Below are positions 22,230-34,016 of a stretch of 64,000 nt of DNA, one piece after another. The notes beneath the pieces are model-generated. The model was not told the DNA's origin, did not search any database, and saw only the letters and a program-made list of their open reading frames with translations. This stretch comes from Mangifera indica (taxonomy: Eukaryota; Streptophyta; Magnoliopsida; Sapindales; Anacardiaceae): positions 10,649,463 through 10,713,462 of the forward strand of contig NC_058137.1 of NCBI RefSeq assembly GCF_011075055.1, read 5' to 3'. The translations under genes were made by a program, and so were the position numbers. Every line of letters starts with the position of its first letter. Positions within the stretch are counted from its first letter, which is position 1.

Positions 22230-24920
22230 GTCATTATAAGTAAAAACATATCATGTCTGTGAACAAGTCTTATAGGGGTCAAAAAGATAACCAACATCTT
22301 TATATCCAACCAAACTAAGATTTTTAGGGAATTTGATAGAATAGAATAATCTCAAATCTCTAGTCCCACATAGGTAATGAAGTATATGTTTGATTTCATT
22401 CCAATGGAAATGGGTTGGCGCAAAGCTAAATCGGGCCAATAAATTGACTGTAAAGGATATATCCAATCTAGTACATTGGGTCAAATATAATAAGACTCCA
22501 ATGGTATTAAGGAACAGTACTTTAGGACCGAATATCTTTTCATCTTCTTCTTTAGGATGAAATGGGTCTTTTTTTTATCGAGAGACCAAATAACCATTGA
22601 GATGCTCAAAGAATGAGTCTTATCCATAGTAAAGCGTTTTAATAATTTTTCAATATACGCTAATTGATAGATAAGTATTTCATTTGAATTGTGTTTCACC
22701 TATAGGCCAAGATAATATTTTGTTTTTTCGAAATCCTTCATCTCAAATTTGTTTTAGATATTCAGCAGTTTTTTAGAGCTTTTCAATAGTCTCAATTAAA
22801 TTTATGTTATCAACATAAACTGTTATAATAGCAAATCTTGATTTTGACCTTTTAATAAAGATATATGGGCATACAGAGTTATTCACATAGCCCTCTTTTT
22901 TTAATATTCACTGAGGCGATTCTAGCATATTCGTCCAGATTGTTTTAATTTGTACAATGATCTTTGTAATTTAGTTGAGTATATACCTCCTTAGTTGACC
23001 CTTTTTGCTTCAGACAATTTATATCTTTCACAGAGTTTCATATAAATTTTACTATCCAAGTTTCCATACAAATAAGTAGTAACTACGTCTATTAAATGCA
23101 TATCCAGTCATTCAAAGACTATTAAACTAATTAAATATTTGAATGTGATTATATCTATCACAGGTGTATATGTTTCATCAAAATCTATATCTGGCCTTTG
23201 GGAAAAGCCTTGGGCTACAAGTTTGGTTTTATAACTAGCAATCTTATTTTTCTTATTTCTTTTTTTCACAAATACTTATTTATATCCAATGGGTTGTATG
23301 TCCTTAGATGTTGGAACTACAAGCCCAAACACTTGACATTTTGCTAAAGAAGTTAATTTTGCTCAAACTGCTTCTTTTCATTTAGGTCAATTATGTCTTT
23401 GTCTGCACTCAACCATAGTACATGGTTCAAAATCATCATTATTCATAATTTCAGTAGCTTCTACAAATAAGAATATATCATCAATTGTAACTATTTCACA
23501 GTTCTACATCTCTCATGTATAAGCATAATTTAAAATATTTCAGTATTCTTATTTTCCTATTCTTCAAGATTTTGTTTCACTTTAGGGATTTGTGCTATTT
23601 CAAGGGCTTGAGTCTCTTTAGGGACTATAATCTCTTCTAGAGAAATATTAAAGAGTATGGATTTTTCATTCATTTTAGGATCATCATGATTGATATCTGT
23701 TTGATTATTTGTCTTTCTTTTTTAGGAACAGTGTTTTCGATCCAATAAGTTTACCACGTTTCTGATGTCTAGTAGATTGATCAATCACGACTCGAATAAA
23801 CTATTCAGTAGTCATATTAATTCTTACTGGTGCATTAGCAGCTGGTACATATGATTTTGTCACTTTTGTTGTATCTACAAATGTATCAAACATTTGGTTG
23901 ACAATAATTTATCAATGCATATCCTATATACTTCAGTTTCACTTTAGGATATATGAGGATCTAGATGAGACATGGTAAGTACATACTAAGTAAGTTTATG
24001 TTTAACTTTAGGAGACAGTTTTTTTTCCCTTAAAGGTAGAAATGTTGTCTCATCAAAGTGACAATTTGTAAATTGTGTAGTAAAAAAATCAACTATTAGT
24101 GGTTTCAGATACATGATAATAGATGATAAATTATATCTAATATAAATTCTCAAACAACATTAGGGTCTCATTTTTTTGCATTGAGAAAACACAATAGAGA
24201 CATATATAATACAATCAAATATTCTCAAATGAGATCTATCAAGTTGGTGACCAAGAATCAATTGTAGGGGAGAATATTGATGATAAAAAGAAGGTCACAA
24301 ATGAATTAACACTGCAACATGTAATATAGCATGTCCCCATATAGAAGTTGGCAATTAAGTTCTTAGTAATAAAGTATGTACAATTACTTGGAGTCGTTTA
24401 ATAAGAGATTCGACTAATCCATTCTGAGTATGGACATACGGGACTAGATGTTCGATATCAATCCCTATAAACATATAATAATCATCAAATGTTTTGGATG
24501 CAAATTTACGAGTACTATCTAGCCATATTGACTTAATCGAATAATCTGTAAAATATGTCTTTAATTTGATAATTTGTATTAACAGTTTAAAAAATGAAAT
24601 ATTTCGAATTAGCAATAAATAAACATGGGATCATTGTGCAGATGCATCAATTAAGACGACAAAATAACGAAATAACCCACTTGGTGGATGAATGGGCCCA
24701 TATATGTTCCCTTGAATCCTTTGTAGGAATGATGAGGATTTAACTCCAATTTTAGAGTGAGATGGTCTTATTACTAATTTGCCTTGAGAATAGGCAGTGC
24801 AAAATTTTTCACTAGATAATACAATCTTATGATTATTTTAATGCATGTCTATGTAAATTTTCAATAATCCTACACATCATTGTAGATCCTAGGTGACCTA
24901 AATGGTTATGCCAAAATATA
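22230..24920 (-). pseudogene. copia pol pseudogene (integrase, RT, RNase H)
   Basis: Minus strand, in order. An integrase zinc/GAG-preintegrase-like block, LGSTMMCRIIENLHRH (about 24890), is followed by IQGNIYGPIHPPSGLFRYFV (about 24710) and the integrase core of the open frame 24615-24355 (IWLDSTRKFASKTFDDYYM, YVHTQNGLVESLIKRL). RT thumb sequence is at 22699-22481 (NSNEILIYQLAYIEKLLKRF). The RNase H connection is at 22484-22251 (CTRLDISFTVNLLARFSFAP). The RT core between 23.9 and 22.8 kb is heavily broken. Many stops and frameshifts; no single long frame survives. Confidence 0.8.
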
Positions 24921-26279
24921 AATACTTTTGAATAAAGAACTTATAGTTTGATACTGCATAAGTTTCAACTGATTTTATGATTGTGTAATACAATTTAGAT
25001 GATAAAATGGGTAATTTTTACAGTATAAGCCTCCTTCCGAAGATATTACCAGTTCTACAAATAAATTTTGGATGATTTTTACTCATGGTTTCAATGTAAT
25101 AACCATTATTTCTTATGTCTTTAAAACTAAGTAGATTTTTTCTAGATCTACTTGAATATAATGTATCATTAATACTTAATTTGATACCATTTTTCAATAA
25201 AATTGTGACTTTTTTGAAGCCTTCATTTAGAATTATTAATCCTGATATAATATTTACTTTAACTTCAATCGGTACTAAAGTTAAAAAAAAAAATCTTTTC
25301 CTTGAGAATTGTGTGTGTTATTGCACTATCCACCAAACACATATCTTCATCATTAGCTTTTGAAGTCAACGCTTCAATTTTGGAGTCTATTTTCTTTCAT
25401 TTAAAAATTAAGTTAGTCATAACGTATACAAAATATTGAAAGGAAGGAGAACATGATAATAAAACACAAAATAATATTCATGACTCTAATATAATTATAT
25501 ATGATGGATTTTAATTATAAAAATCTTGGGCATTTATGTCACTATTTAAGTGACTCATATTTTATTCTTGAAAGAAGTTTTGAAACATCAAGATTCATTA
25601 GATTGATAGGATCTAAATCATTTTAATTCTTATGGATACTTAATATAGATCCACCCAATATTTGTGTGTACTACAGGTACACAACCAATAACATTTACAA
25701 CCACACCTATTGTTTTATGGTTTACTTTGCATTATTATTTATTTCATTTCAGTTTTAGTCCACTTCTAATGGTATGACTGAGATTTTCTATTATAACCAT
25801 TTCGGATCAAAAATTATTTCATCCATGATCTTGTTCACACCTATGATAACTACTTCTGACAGTTGCGTTCACTTTAAGAAACGATGCAATACTTATGGGG
25901 CAAGTTTAATAGTTTTTAATTAACGAGAAACTATTATTTCAAAATTTCTTTTCCTGATAATGCTACTACATGAGCGTGTTATTAAAAAAATAAAAGGTGA
26001 AAAATATTTTCTTTTCCACATTATGTCAATTAGGGAAAAATTCTAAACATCATAGAGCTATACTAAATTATAGAACTATTGAGAGTATTATCAAATCTAA
26101 TGTTTAAATTTATCTTCTAAATTTCTCCATAAATCTAGTGGATTTATCATTATATCCACATATTCAACTGACAATCCTTTGAAGATATGATGCGGATAAA
26201 ATAGTGATCTTAGATTTGTCTTTTTGGGATATTTTATTTAATCAATTTTTCGAAGCTCATAAATTATAGGTGGAGAGTC

Positions 26280-26666
26280 GTGTATAAAGCCCATTTAATA
26301 TTATCTATCCAATTTTAGGAACTTCTGATTCAAATATTGTCATATTTATAAAACTTCTGGTTTTGTAGACAATATATATAAATTAATATTTGAAACTTCG
26401 GTTCAAATATTATCCCATATTTACAAAATAACTTATTTTGTAAAAGAAATATTGGGATTAATTTTTTTTGGAAACTTCAAGTTCATATATTATCTCATAT
26501 TTACAAAACTTTTGGTTTTGTAATTAGTATTCAAAATATTATAATATGTATTTTGATTATAGTTTGGACTTTAAGTCCACATTTTTCACAATTTATACAA
26601 ACTTTAGGTTGTAAATGTGATATAGTTATCATAAAATAAATATTTTGATGAAACTTGGGACTTCGG

Positions 26667-26704
<38 letters not shown>

Positions 26705-26970
26705 TCTCATGATTTTACAGACTTCAGGTTGCAAATCAGATAAATTATTATAATAAAAATAAATATTGAAATAATATTCAGGACTTCGGGTCTAGATTTA
26801 TAATATTCAGGACTTCAGGTCTAGATTTATAATATTCAGGACTTCAGATCTAGATTCATGATTTTGTAAACTTTGGGTTACAGATGATATTCAGGATTTT
26901 AGGCTGAGATTCATGATATTCAAGATTCCAGGTCCAAATTTATAATTTTACAAACTTCAAATTACAAATA
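26280..26970. repeat. Minisatellite and CA/TA microsatellite in the copia leader region
   Basis: Near 26776, 26805 and 26834 a 29-bp unit, ATTCAGGACTTCRGGTCTAG plus TTTATAAT, is repeated three times and continues in decayed form to about 26960. A related, longer-period set with AACTTCTGGTTTTGTA and CATATTTACAAAA words runs from about 26310 to 26540. A (CA)n(TA)n microsatellite is at about 26669-26703. All lie between the 5' LTR and the gag region. Confidence 0.7.
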
Positions 26971-27133
26971 AGATACAATTATAAATGAAAAATTAAATAA
27001 AAGAGCAATAAAAATTAAAAAATAACTGAGATATCATAACTAGGATATATGTATTTTTAATATACAAATAAAATAATAACATAATTAAAAGATAACTAAT
27101 ATTATAATATATTTGAGTTAATCGTGTTAATAA

Positions 27134-27453
27134 TGTATTATAAATATGATAAAGAATTACAAGTAAAAGATTTATAATTAAAGTAAACTTTATGCAAGGG
27201 AAGAAGATTAATAAAGTAGATATAAGCAAAAGAAAATGAAAGTAAGAGAACGGAGGGAGAACTTTGGAGAATTGTTATTAGATGTATATATTACAAATGA
27301 AGAAATGATGGTGTATTTATAGACACTCTTGCTGCCCCTCCATTCAAAGAGATGGCCATTTCCCAAAGCAAATTTCCAAGGCTATTAAATATTTTCACAT
27401 TATCTTTTAGCCAAAGTCTCTTTCACATAGTGGAAAATCCACCTTATATAACA
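27134..27453 (-). repeat. 5' LTR of the copia element
   Basis: A 320-bp direct repeat of the left LTR. On the minus strand it starts TGTTATATAAGG and ends CATATTTATAATACA. A GTGTATTTATAGACAC block near 27310 is shared with the other copy. Differences from the left LTR are mostly single substitutions and short indels. Confidence 0.85.
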
Positions 27454-27525
27454 AAGATATTAATATAGCACTTTCATAATAAAATATATGAAAATAGACA
27501 TTCAACAAAACTATTATTTTCAAGA

Positions 27526-28323
27526 GGCCGAAAGACTTGTTTCCACCTAAGATATACTGAAATCCCAAAATATCATCTTCCAATTTTCAAAAATTCAAAT
27601 ACCCACCTATGAACTAAATTCTATTAAAAATCTCAATTAGGATTAAGAGTAAAATTGTTATTTTAATAATATTATTAAAATTTATTAATTTCTTTTCCCC
27701 AGTTTTAAAAACTCACAAATTCACCTCTCCCAACAACTTTTCCATGTTTAAAAATCACATTCACCCCCACCAAAACATAGGTTTTGTTTTCTTCACCTAC
27801 GATCGTCATCTCTAACACCAACGACGTCCTCTTTCAACTTTAAACCATCATTAACACCAGTTGTGTGTTTTCCTACCCTTGATCATCATCCAGATAATGA
27901 GTCTCCAACCATGAGACGATTCATCTAATGTCGGACGAAGACAAATCGTCTTCGTCAAGCCAAAGAGACGAAGATTGAAAACGGCTACTGAAGAGAAACG
28001 ATTGATCGACCTTGAAGATGGTGCAAAGCTGTCGACGACGACAGCAAAGATGTCATCAGAAGAGAAAAAAAAAAACCCTATGGGTGAAAAGGATAGTTTT
28101 CAAACTTTGGGTGAGAGGAAAATTGTTAGTTTTTAATATCTAGGGGCAAATGTGATAAATTTTTAGTTTTTTATATATTTTTATTAAATAACGATTTTAC
28201 CTCTAATTCTAACTGAGATATTTAACATAAACTGACTTATAAATAAATATTTGAGCTTTTAAAAGTTAGAGGGTGACACTTTAGAATTTCACTATACCTT
28301 GGGTGGGAAATAGTCTTTTGGCC
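27526..28323. mobile_element. Long-TIR Mutator-like MITE, copy 1
   Basis: A 798-bp element whose ends are inverted copies over roughly 130 bp. Left: GGCCGAAAGACTTGTTTCC. Right read inward: GGCCAAAAGACTATTTCCC. Both then run into a TATA-TGAAAT block, CTAACTTT/CAATTTTC and GGTAAAAT/AGTAAAAT. Flanking 9-mers TTTTCAAGA and ATTTCAAAA match at 7 of 9. The middle (about 27780-28080) is less AT-rich, with CGTCTTCGTC-type words, and could be captured host sequence, but I recognise no gene. Same family as 44273-45065. Confidence 0.75.
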
Positions 28324-28644
28324 ATTTCAAAAAAATAAACTAAGAGTTCTAAAATAATAAAATGGATCACTTAATAGACGTTAGCACTTAAAGATAACAT
28401 ACATGAACAATATAAGTCATTTATCTTTAACGGTTAAAACATGGTATTTTTTCAATTTTAAAACAGTGTTCTTTTTGTACCACATGCTACATCCCATATA
28501 CATTGTGGCTTTTAATTTAATGGGCTACGGTTATCATAAATAGATAGGGTTATACAATTGGTATCAAATTGGCTCATTGACAATCTCACTAAAGAAATTA
28601 TAATATCCCATAGCAGTAAGAAATAGGCTTATGCAACAACCTCA

Positions 28645-28830
28645 TGAGAAAACCCCTAATGGATAGCTTGAGTGGTAAAACATGTGAAATCTCTTAGAGG
28701 AAGACTTGGGTTTGAGACTGAGCAATGTTATATCAAAAACAAACTTTTGAGATACTTGGTGCAATGGTTGTGAAGTTAATCACTCTATCTAATGACGAAT
28801 TTAGATTTTTGTTAAGAGGGTCTCCACGTA
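28645..28830 (+). mobile_element. Possible tRNA-derived SINE
   Basis: ATAGCTTGAGTGGTAA near 28663 resembles a polymerase III A box, and GGGTTTGAGACTG near 28708 a B box, at tRNA-like spacing. A short unrelated tail follows. No poly-A or clear target duplication was identified. The call rests only on the two boxes. Confidence 0.35.
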
Positions 28831-31690
28831 GAGATCAATACAAATCGAATCGAGTCCAAACACTCTTTGATTTAAGTTCGATTTAAATTAAAAATAGTTT
28901 AACTCAAGTTCATTAAGTCAATATTAATAATGGCTCAAGTTCGCTCAAATAAAAAATAATTCAGGCCAATTCAATTCAAATTTATGGTTTGACTCTATAA
29001 TTTGAATTCATGATTCGATTCTACTTGAATCAGTAATTTGAATTTATGTTTCATTAACAAAACAATATCGTTTTAACTAAACAATATACAAAACTAAATA
29101 TTCAAGTCAAAGCGAGCCATATATTTAAACCACCAATTCATGTTATAAATTTGAATTAAACCAAGTCACAAATTTGAACCGCTAATTTGAGTTATGAATT
29201 CAAATTAAATTCAAGCTTAATCGAATTAAACACTTTCTAGCTTGAATTTGGTTCAGTTTAAAAAAAAAATCAAATATTTTAGTTGGAGAGACCAAGCTAA
29301 CTTAGTTTGCATCCAACCTTACCTCCACAGCTCTGTCATTGTTTATTTATTGTTTAATTTTTTTTTTAATTTAAGATTTAACCTAAATAATATTTTCTCA
29401 ATTTTTTCTAATTTAAAGATGAGTATATGTCTAACCTCATAAAGGCTCAAATCCTCTCTTAACTATATCCACGGTTTTAGCTATTCAATGTAATTAATTT
29501 AATCTTGAAAGAATAATTCAATTTAAAAAGAATTTCTTGTCATAAAAATAAATAAATAAATAACCTCACGAGGAAAGTTCATAAGACAGAGTTGTTATTT
29601 AGTTTCATAAAATAAAGAGTTTGTAACGCCTCACATTACTAACAGATAAAGTTTATAAATACATTTAATAAGTGCGATGTGGATGAATACCAATAATTTC
29701 ACGGCGGAAGATTGTTTTATTGATGATAGTCGAAAACAAATCTTATGGGCTAGCTTTTTATTTTTGGCTATATTAATCTTTTAATATAATAAATAATAAT
29801 GCTTGTGATTTTTTTTTTTTAAAATAAAAAGGTATAGATGATAGAGTTGACGGTTTTGTATGGTGAGTATAAGATTATCCAAGAGACAAGAGTTTGACGT
29901 GCCGCTGAAAAAAACAATTCCTGCCAACATCCTCGCCCAATCCAACACATCAACTCAACAAAGCTTAATTATTTTGGCACACACTTCATGTAAAACATGC
30001 CATCTGATGAGCTGACTTTATGGTGGCTGCGTGCATGTGACCTCCACACCAGTGGAAGTGTTGTGATTTGGAGAAAAATTTGTTTATTTTCCCTTTTATT
30101 CTCTTCTTAAGCTTCTTATTATTATGATCCTCTCTATATCTATCGAATAAATAAGCATACAAAAAGCGTTATATGTAGATGTACGTTTCATCTTTTCATC
30201 CATCGAATGAAAATTTCTAAGTCATTTGATTTCAATGAATCAATGATCATGAATTTGTATGAACGTTCAGATGATAAAAATATAATACTTGTCGTGGTAT
30301 CGATTTCATATCAGAATTTTATTTCTCATTATTCAGGGTAAGATGTTTTGAACTGCTAAAGATCAGTTAAAGGCAAGACGAAAAAGCACAGATAACACAA
30401 GATGTATTCAAACAGCCAAAGCACAGGTAGCGACAGAAAAGACAACAGACAGAAAACAGAAACTGCATCCATGCAAAAGTTATTAAATTTAATCTCTGTT
30501 TCTGAAATCTTTTTGTCTTCGCCTGTGCGTGCACGCATTTTTTTGTTTGGTTAGTGGGAAAATAACCGAGAACAGACGTAACTGTTCACCCTAATTTAAT
30601 AAGGCTACATCAAATTATTGCCATTTTCACGTGGTTTTGTTGCTCTTTGATTGGCCACCTCTCCACAATCGCCATGCATGGCACTGGCTGCAATACAGGA
30701 ACTGCGCTTCATATGTTTTAACGTATTTATATTTTATTGACACATTTGCGTGTGAATGGATAAGCATTCATGATTAACCCAAAGAATGGTTTGAATGGCA
30801 AACAAGAGGCTTTATGATGGAGACTAAAAGTCTCGCATCTAATCAAAATAATATAAGTAAGTGATATATAAATATAAATTAGACTTTAAGATAAATCAAT
30901 TAATTTTGTATAATATGAGTTTTGATCTTCACATTTATAAGTTTAATACCAAAAATGGATTGGTCTAACAGTCTAAAATGATTTTTAATAATATAAGTGA
31001 TAGAATGAATCTTAATACAAATCAATTGATTAGATTTGTGTAATATGTACTTCGATCTCTATCTTTATATGTTCAATATATATTTCGATTCTGATTTGTG
31101 TAAACAAGTTCGAATTTAAATCTCTTTTAACTATATTTAAATATCAAACTCTTGATTTATGTAGTTGTAGAATCGATAACTAAACCAAACTTGAGAATTA
31201 ATCACATCAAACAAACCAGTCTGATTTGGATTCTTCTTTAAAACAAAAAGTATTCATGATTAATCTGCGTCTTTAATTCTCTTAAAATAATGGTGAAGAA
31301 GATTGATCCTTGTTATAGAATATTAGTGCTAATAATAATAAACTTAATAGAAATTTTTTATATGGTAATTCATTTAAATTTCACGAACAAGTATTTGGTA
31401 AAATCAGTAACAAATTAAGCGTGATTGAAGATGATAAGGATTCATATATGGAATATACAAAACGTGATTTCTTATAGGCCGTTTAGTGTTCACCCAAATC
31501 GAAATATTATGTTAACTCAATAGAGTAATATTATGTGTATCTATTTTTTATATACAATTCATGTATATAGTAATGTGTCATAATGTAATTAGGTGATTTT
31601 AAAACATGTATTATCATATGATAAAGAAACATCCAATTACATGATAATACCTCATCTGTGTACATAAATTATGTACCAAAAATGGGTGCA
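28831..31690. other. No gene seen; AT-rich intergenic DNA
   Basis: From 28840 to 29235 there are repeated ATTTGAATT/AATTCAAATT words and an AACAATATCGTTTTAAC palindrome like the core of the MITE at 2503, so a decayed hAT MITE is possible. At about 28557, ATTGGTATCAAATTGGC resembles a copia primer-binding site without a recognisable element around it. From 29480 to 31690 I see no exon with flanking splice sites. This is the 3' side of CYP78A. Confidence 0.5.
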
Positions 31691-31696
31691 CATAGT

Positions 31697-31702
31697 TTTA
31701 TT
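31697..31702 (-). terminator. Candidate poly(A) signal of CYP78A
   Basis: On the minus strand AATAAA lies about 86 bp past the TAA stop of the CYP78A gene. It is the first canonical hexamer after the stop. Plant poly(A) signals are loose, so this is only a candidate. Confidence 0.4.
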
Positions 31703-31787
31703 GAACTCAATAATAACAAACCCACCAACCCATAAAATCAGAACCTTAACTCATAATTAACAATAAGAAAACCCTAATTTTAAAACC

Positions 31788-33457
31788 TTAATTCTTCCTT
31801 TCCTCCACAACAGCACACAACGGCTTCTTCATTTCACAAGAGAGCTTCATAACCTCCGTTAGGTCAACTGGGTTCGCCATGTCTTGAACCCAATTGAACC
31901 GGTTCACCAATTTAGCCACCCAAAGGGTTACCATGGCTAGCCCCAGGTTCTTCCCAGGGCACACCCGACGACCAGCCCCGAAAGGGGCCAGCCTCAGATC
32001 GCTGCCTCGGATGTCCACATCAGCATCCAAGAATCTCTCTGGTTTAAACACCTCTGCGTCCTCCCACACGCTGGCATCGTGCGTGATGGCCCACATGTTC
32101 ACCATGGCAGTCGTGTTGGCTGGGACCAGCATGCCATTGCTGAGCTGGACGTCCGATGTTGACAGTCTCGCCCATGAGAGAAGTGGGCCCGGTGGGTGGA
32201 CCCTCAAAGCCTCCTTCACCACCGCCTGTAAGTACGGTAGTCTTGCCACGTCAGCATCCGTAATGGCCCTGTCACCCACCACTCTTTCCATCTCCGCTTG
32301 AAGCTTGGATTGTATTTCCGAGTTCAAAACCAACTCGGCCATAACCCACTCAGTTAACAGAGCGGTAGTGTCAGTTCCTCTAAAGATCATCTCCTGCATG
32401 AAAAAACCAAAATTAAATCACTGTGTCAGCCCAGTTATCTGCCACTTCATTAAAAAAATTTCACATGACGTACCCATAAGATAGCGATCATGTCATCTTC
32501 TTGTAGTTTTTCGTCACCGTCTAAAGAGAGCAAAACGTCAACGAAATCACCATTATCACATGTTTTCCTCGACTCATTGTGTCTATGTTGATCGATCATC
32601 CGTTTAACGAATTGTTTAACTCTGGGGACGAGTGTTGAGCAACGCTCAACTATACGACAAGGGTCATAAAAGAAACTTATCCATGGCAAATAATCACACA
32701 TGTTGAAAGCGCCCAAGAGATCAAATCCTTCTCTCACCATTTGTCGAAGCTCTTCGAGCTCATCTTGGTCACGTTCAAAATCGTATCTTTTCCCGAAGAC
32801 GCTGCCCATGATATTGTTCAAAGCAGCGAACTGGAGGTGTTTGCGCAACAAAACGTAGCCGTTTTGCTTCTGTTCGCGCGCGATGTTTCGAAGCATGACG
32901 TCACAGTCGGTTTGACGGCCTGCCTCGTGGGTGGAAATGCGGCGAGGAGAGAAAAGACGAGAAGAGGCAATTCTTCTAAGAAGTCGCCAGTAAGTCCCGT
33001 TAGGGGCGAACCCGATGGCGCGGCTGAACATGAGGCTGCGAGCAGACTGTTTCACGGGGCGGTCGGCAAAGTGAGGAGAAGTCAAAATCTCCCGCGAAAT
33101 AACTGGATGAGACGACACAACGACAGGAGTTTCTCCAAGACTGAAAGCCATGAGTTCGGTGTTACCCCGTTGTTTCGCCATGGAAGCTAAATAACGGTGA
33201 GGCAAGCAGCGACTTAAAAAGAATAAGCTTCCAAAAAAAGGAAGACCTCTGAGCCCAGGAATGGGGATTCGACCTCGAGAGTTTCTTCCGTTTTTCCAAG
33301 CGATGCCGGCGGGGGCAAATGCCCACGTGAGGAGAGCAAGAAAGAAAAATGCAAGAAAGAAAGAGAAGAAATCATGGGAATCGAAAAGATTAGCGGTGGC
33401 GAAGAAACTGAAGAGACACCAGGCTTTATGAGCATTGTAATGCTGTGAAGACTCCAT
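31788..33457 (-). CDS. CYP78A: Cytochrome P450, CYP78A family
   Basis: Two exons, 33457-32474 and 32393-31788, with an 80-bp intron (GTACGT donor, CATGCAG acceptor), join in phase to a 529-residue protein, normal for CYP78A. The start is the ATG giving [11 protein letters not shown]; an in-frame upstream ATG would put the TATA box inside the coding region. Features in order: membrane anchor at about 29-47 ([16 protein letters not shown]); proline hinge [11 protein letters not shown]-helix WRLLRR; I-helix FRGTDTT at 332-338, straddling just past the exon junction; K-helix EALR at 389-392; PERF at 446-449; haem loop [10 protein letters not shown] with Cys 473. CYP78A enzymes are plant-specific ER monooxygenases that promote cell proliferation and organ or seed size; their substrate is unsettled. 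The subclade is not assigned. A hAT element starts 212 bp upstream of the start codon. Confidence 0.96.
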
Positions 33458-33525
33458 TGTAGAGGATAAAAGAGAAGGGAAAATGACAGTGGTGCTTGTT
33501 GAAGAAGTGCAATAGATGTGAGGCA

Positions 33526-33532
33526 ATATATA
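33526..33532 (-). promoter_or_regulatory. Candidate TATA box of CYP78A
   Basis: On the minus strand CCTATATATTGCC lies about 70 bp upstream of the ATG, placing a transcription start about 40 bp before the coding region. It sits between the gene and the hAT element end at 33669, about 137 bp from the latter. Confidence 0.6.
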
Positions 33533-34016
33533 GGGGGGAATTGAAAGAAAATGAACAGTTAAGAGGAAAGATTCACGTGGAGAGAAGGGGAAATGAAAGA
33601 AAAAGCAATGGCGGTTACGCACGAAAGAAGAGAGAGGAGACAAATAAAATGGCGTTATGAATTCAAGGTAGACCTGGCCACGGTTCATGAACCGTCGGTT
33701 TCGATTCGAAACTATCAGTTTACGGATCGAAAATATAAGGACTCTGAATCGAAACCGTAACAGGATGGTTCGTCCACGGTTTCGGTTTGGAACCGATGGT
33801 TTCGGTTCGAAACCGATATTGAACCGTCAATTCGAATACATGATCTTGATTTAATTTTTAAATTATTAATTACAATAATTGAAAATAAAAAGAAAGGCTT
33901 GGACTTAATTTTTCAATTAAGCTTCCTACGTATCTTCTTGGGGTTTAGAAGAATCAAAACCTACGTAGTTCTCTTACCATTGCATATCTAATAGCTGGTA
34001 GTACCCTCTTACCTTA

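Larger units (their letters stand above)
21214..27453 (-). mobile_element. Full-length decayed Ty1/copia retrotransposon
   Basis: Two direct repeats of about 320 bp bound the element: 21214-21532 and 27134-27453. Both start TG and end CA (TGTTATAA ... TATACAACA or TATATAACA). The coding order on the minus strand is UTR and gag region, integrase, RT, RNase H, then a purine tract CCAAAAGAGAG just inside the left LTR. The right LTR is therefore the 5' one. Flanking pentamers are ACGGT and AAGAT, matching at only three positions, so the target duplication has decayed. LTRs differ at many positions, indicating an old insertion. No initiator-Met primer-binding site is visible inside the right LTR. 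Confidence 0.85.

Noticed and set aside
28840..29235. A second hAT MITE like 2503-2805
   Set aside because: It shares the AACAATATCGTTTTAAC core, but no inverted ends or target duplication could be found; noted only in the intergenic entry.
31894..32301. 135-codon plus-strand open frame
   Set aside because: It is antisense to CYP78A exon 2; its length follows from the higher GC content of that exon and it has no domain.
32741..33190. 149-codon plus-strand open frame
   Set aside because: Antisense to CYP78A exon 1 with no recognisable domain.
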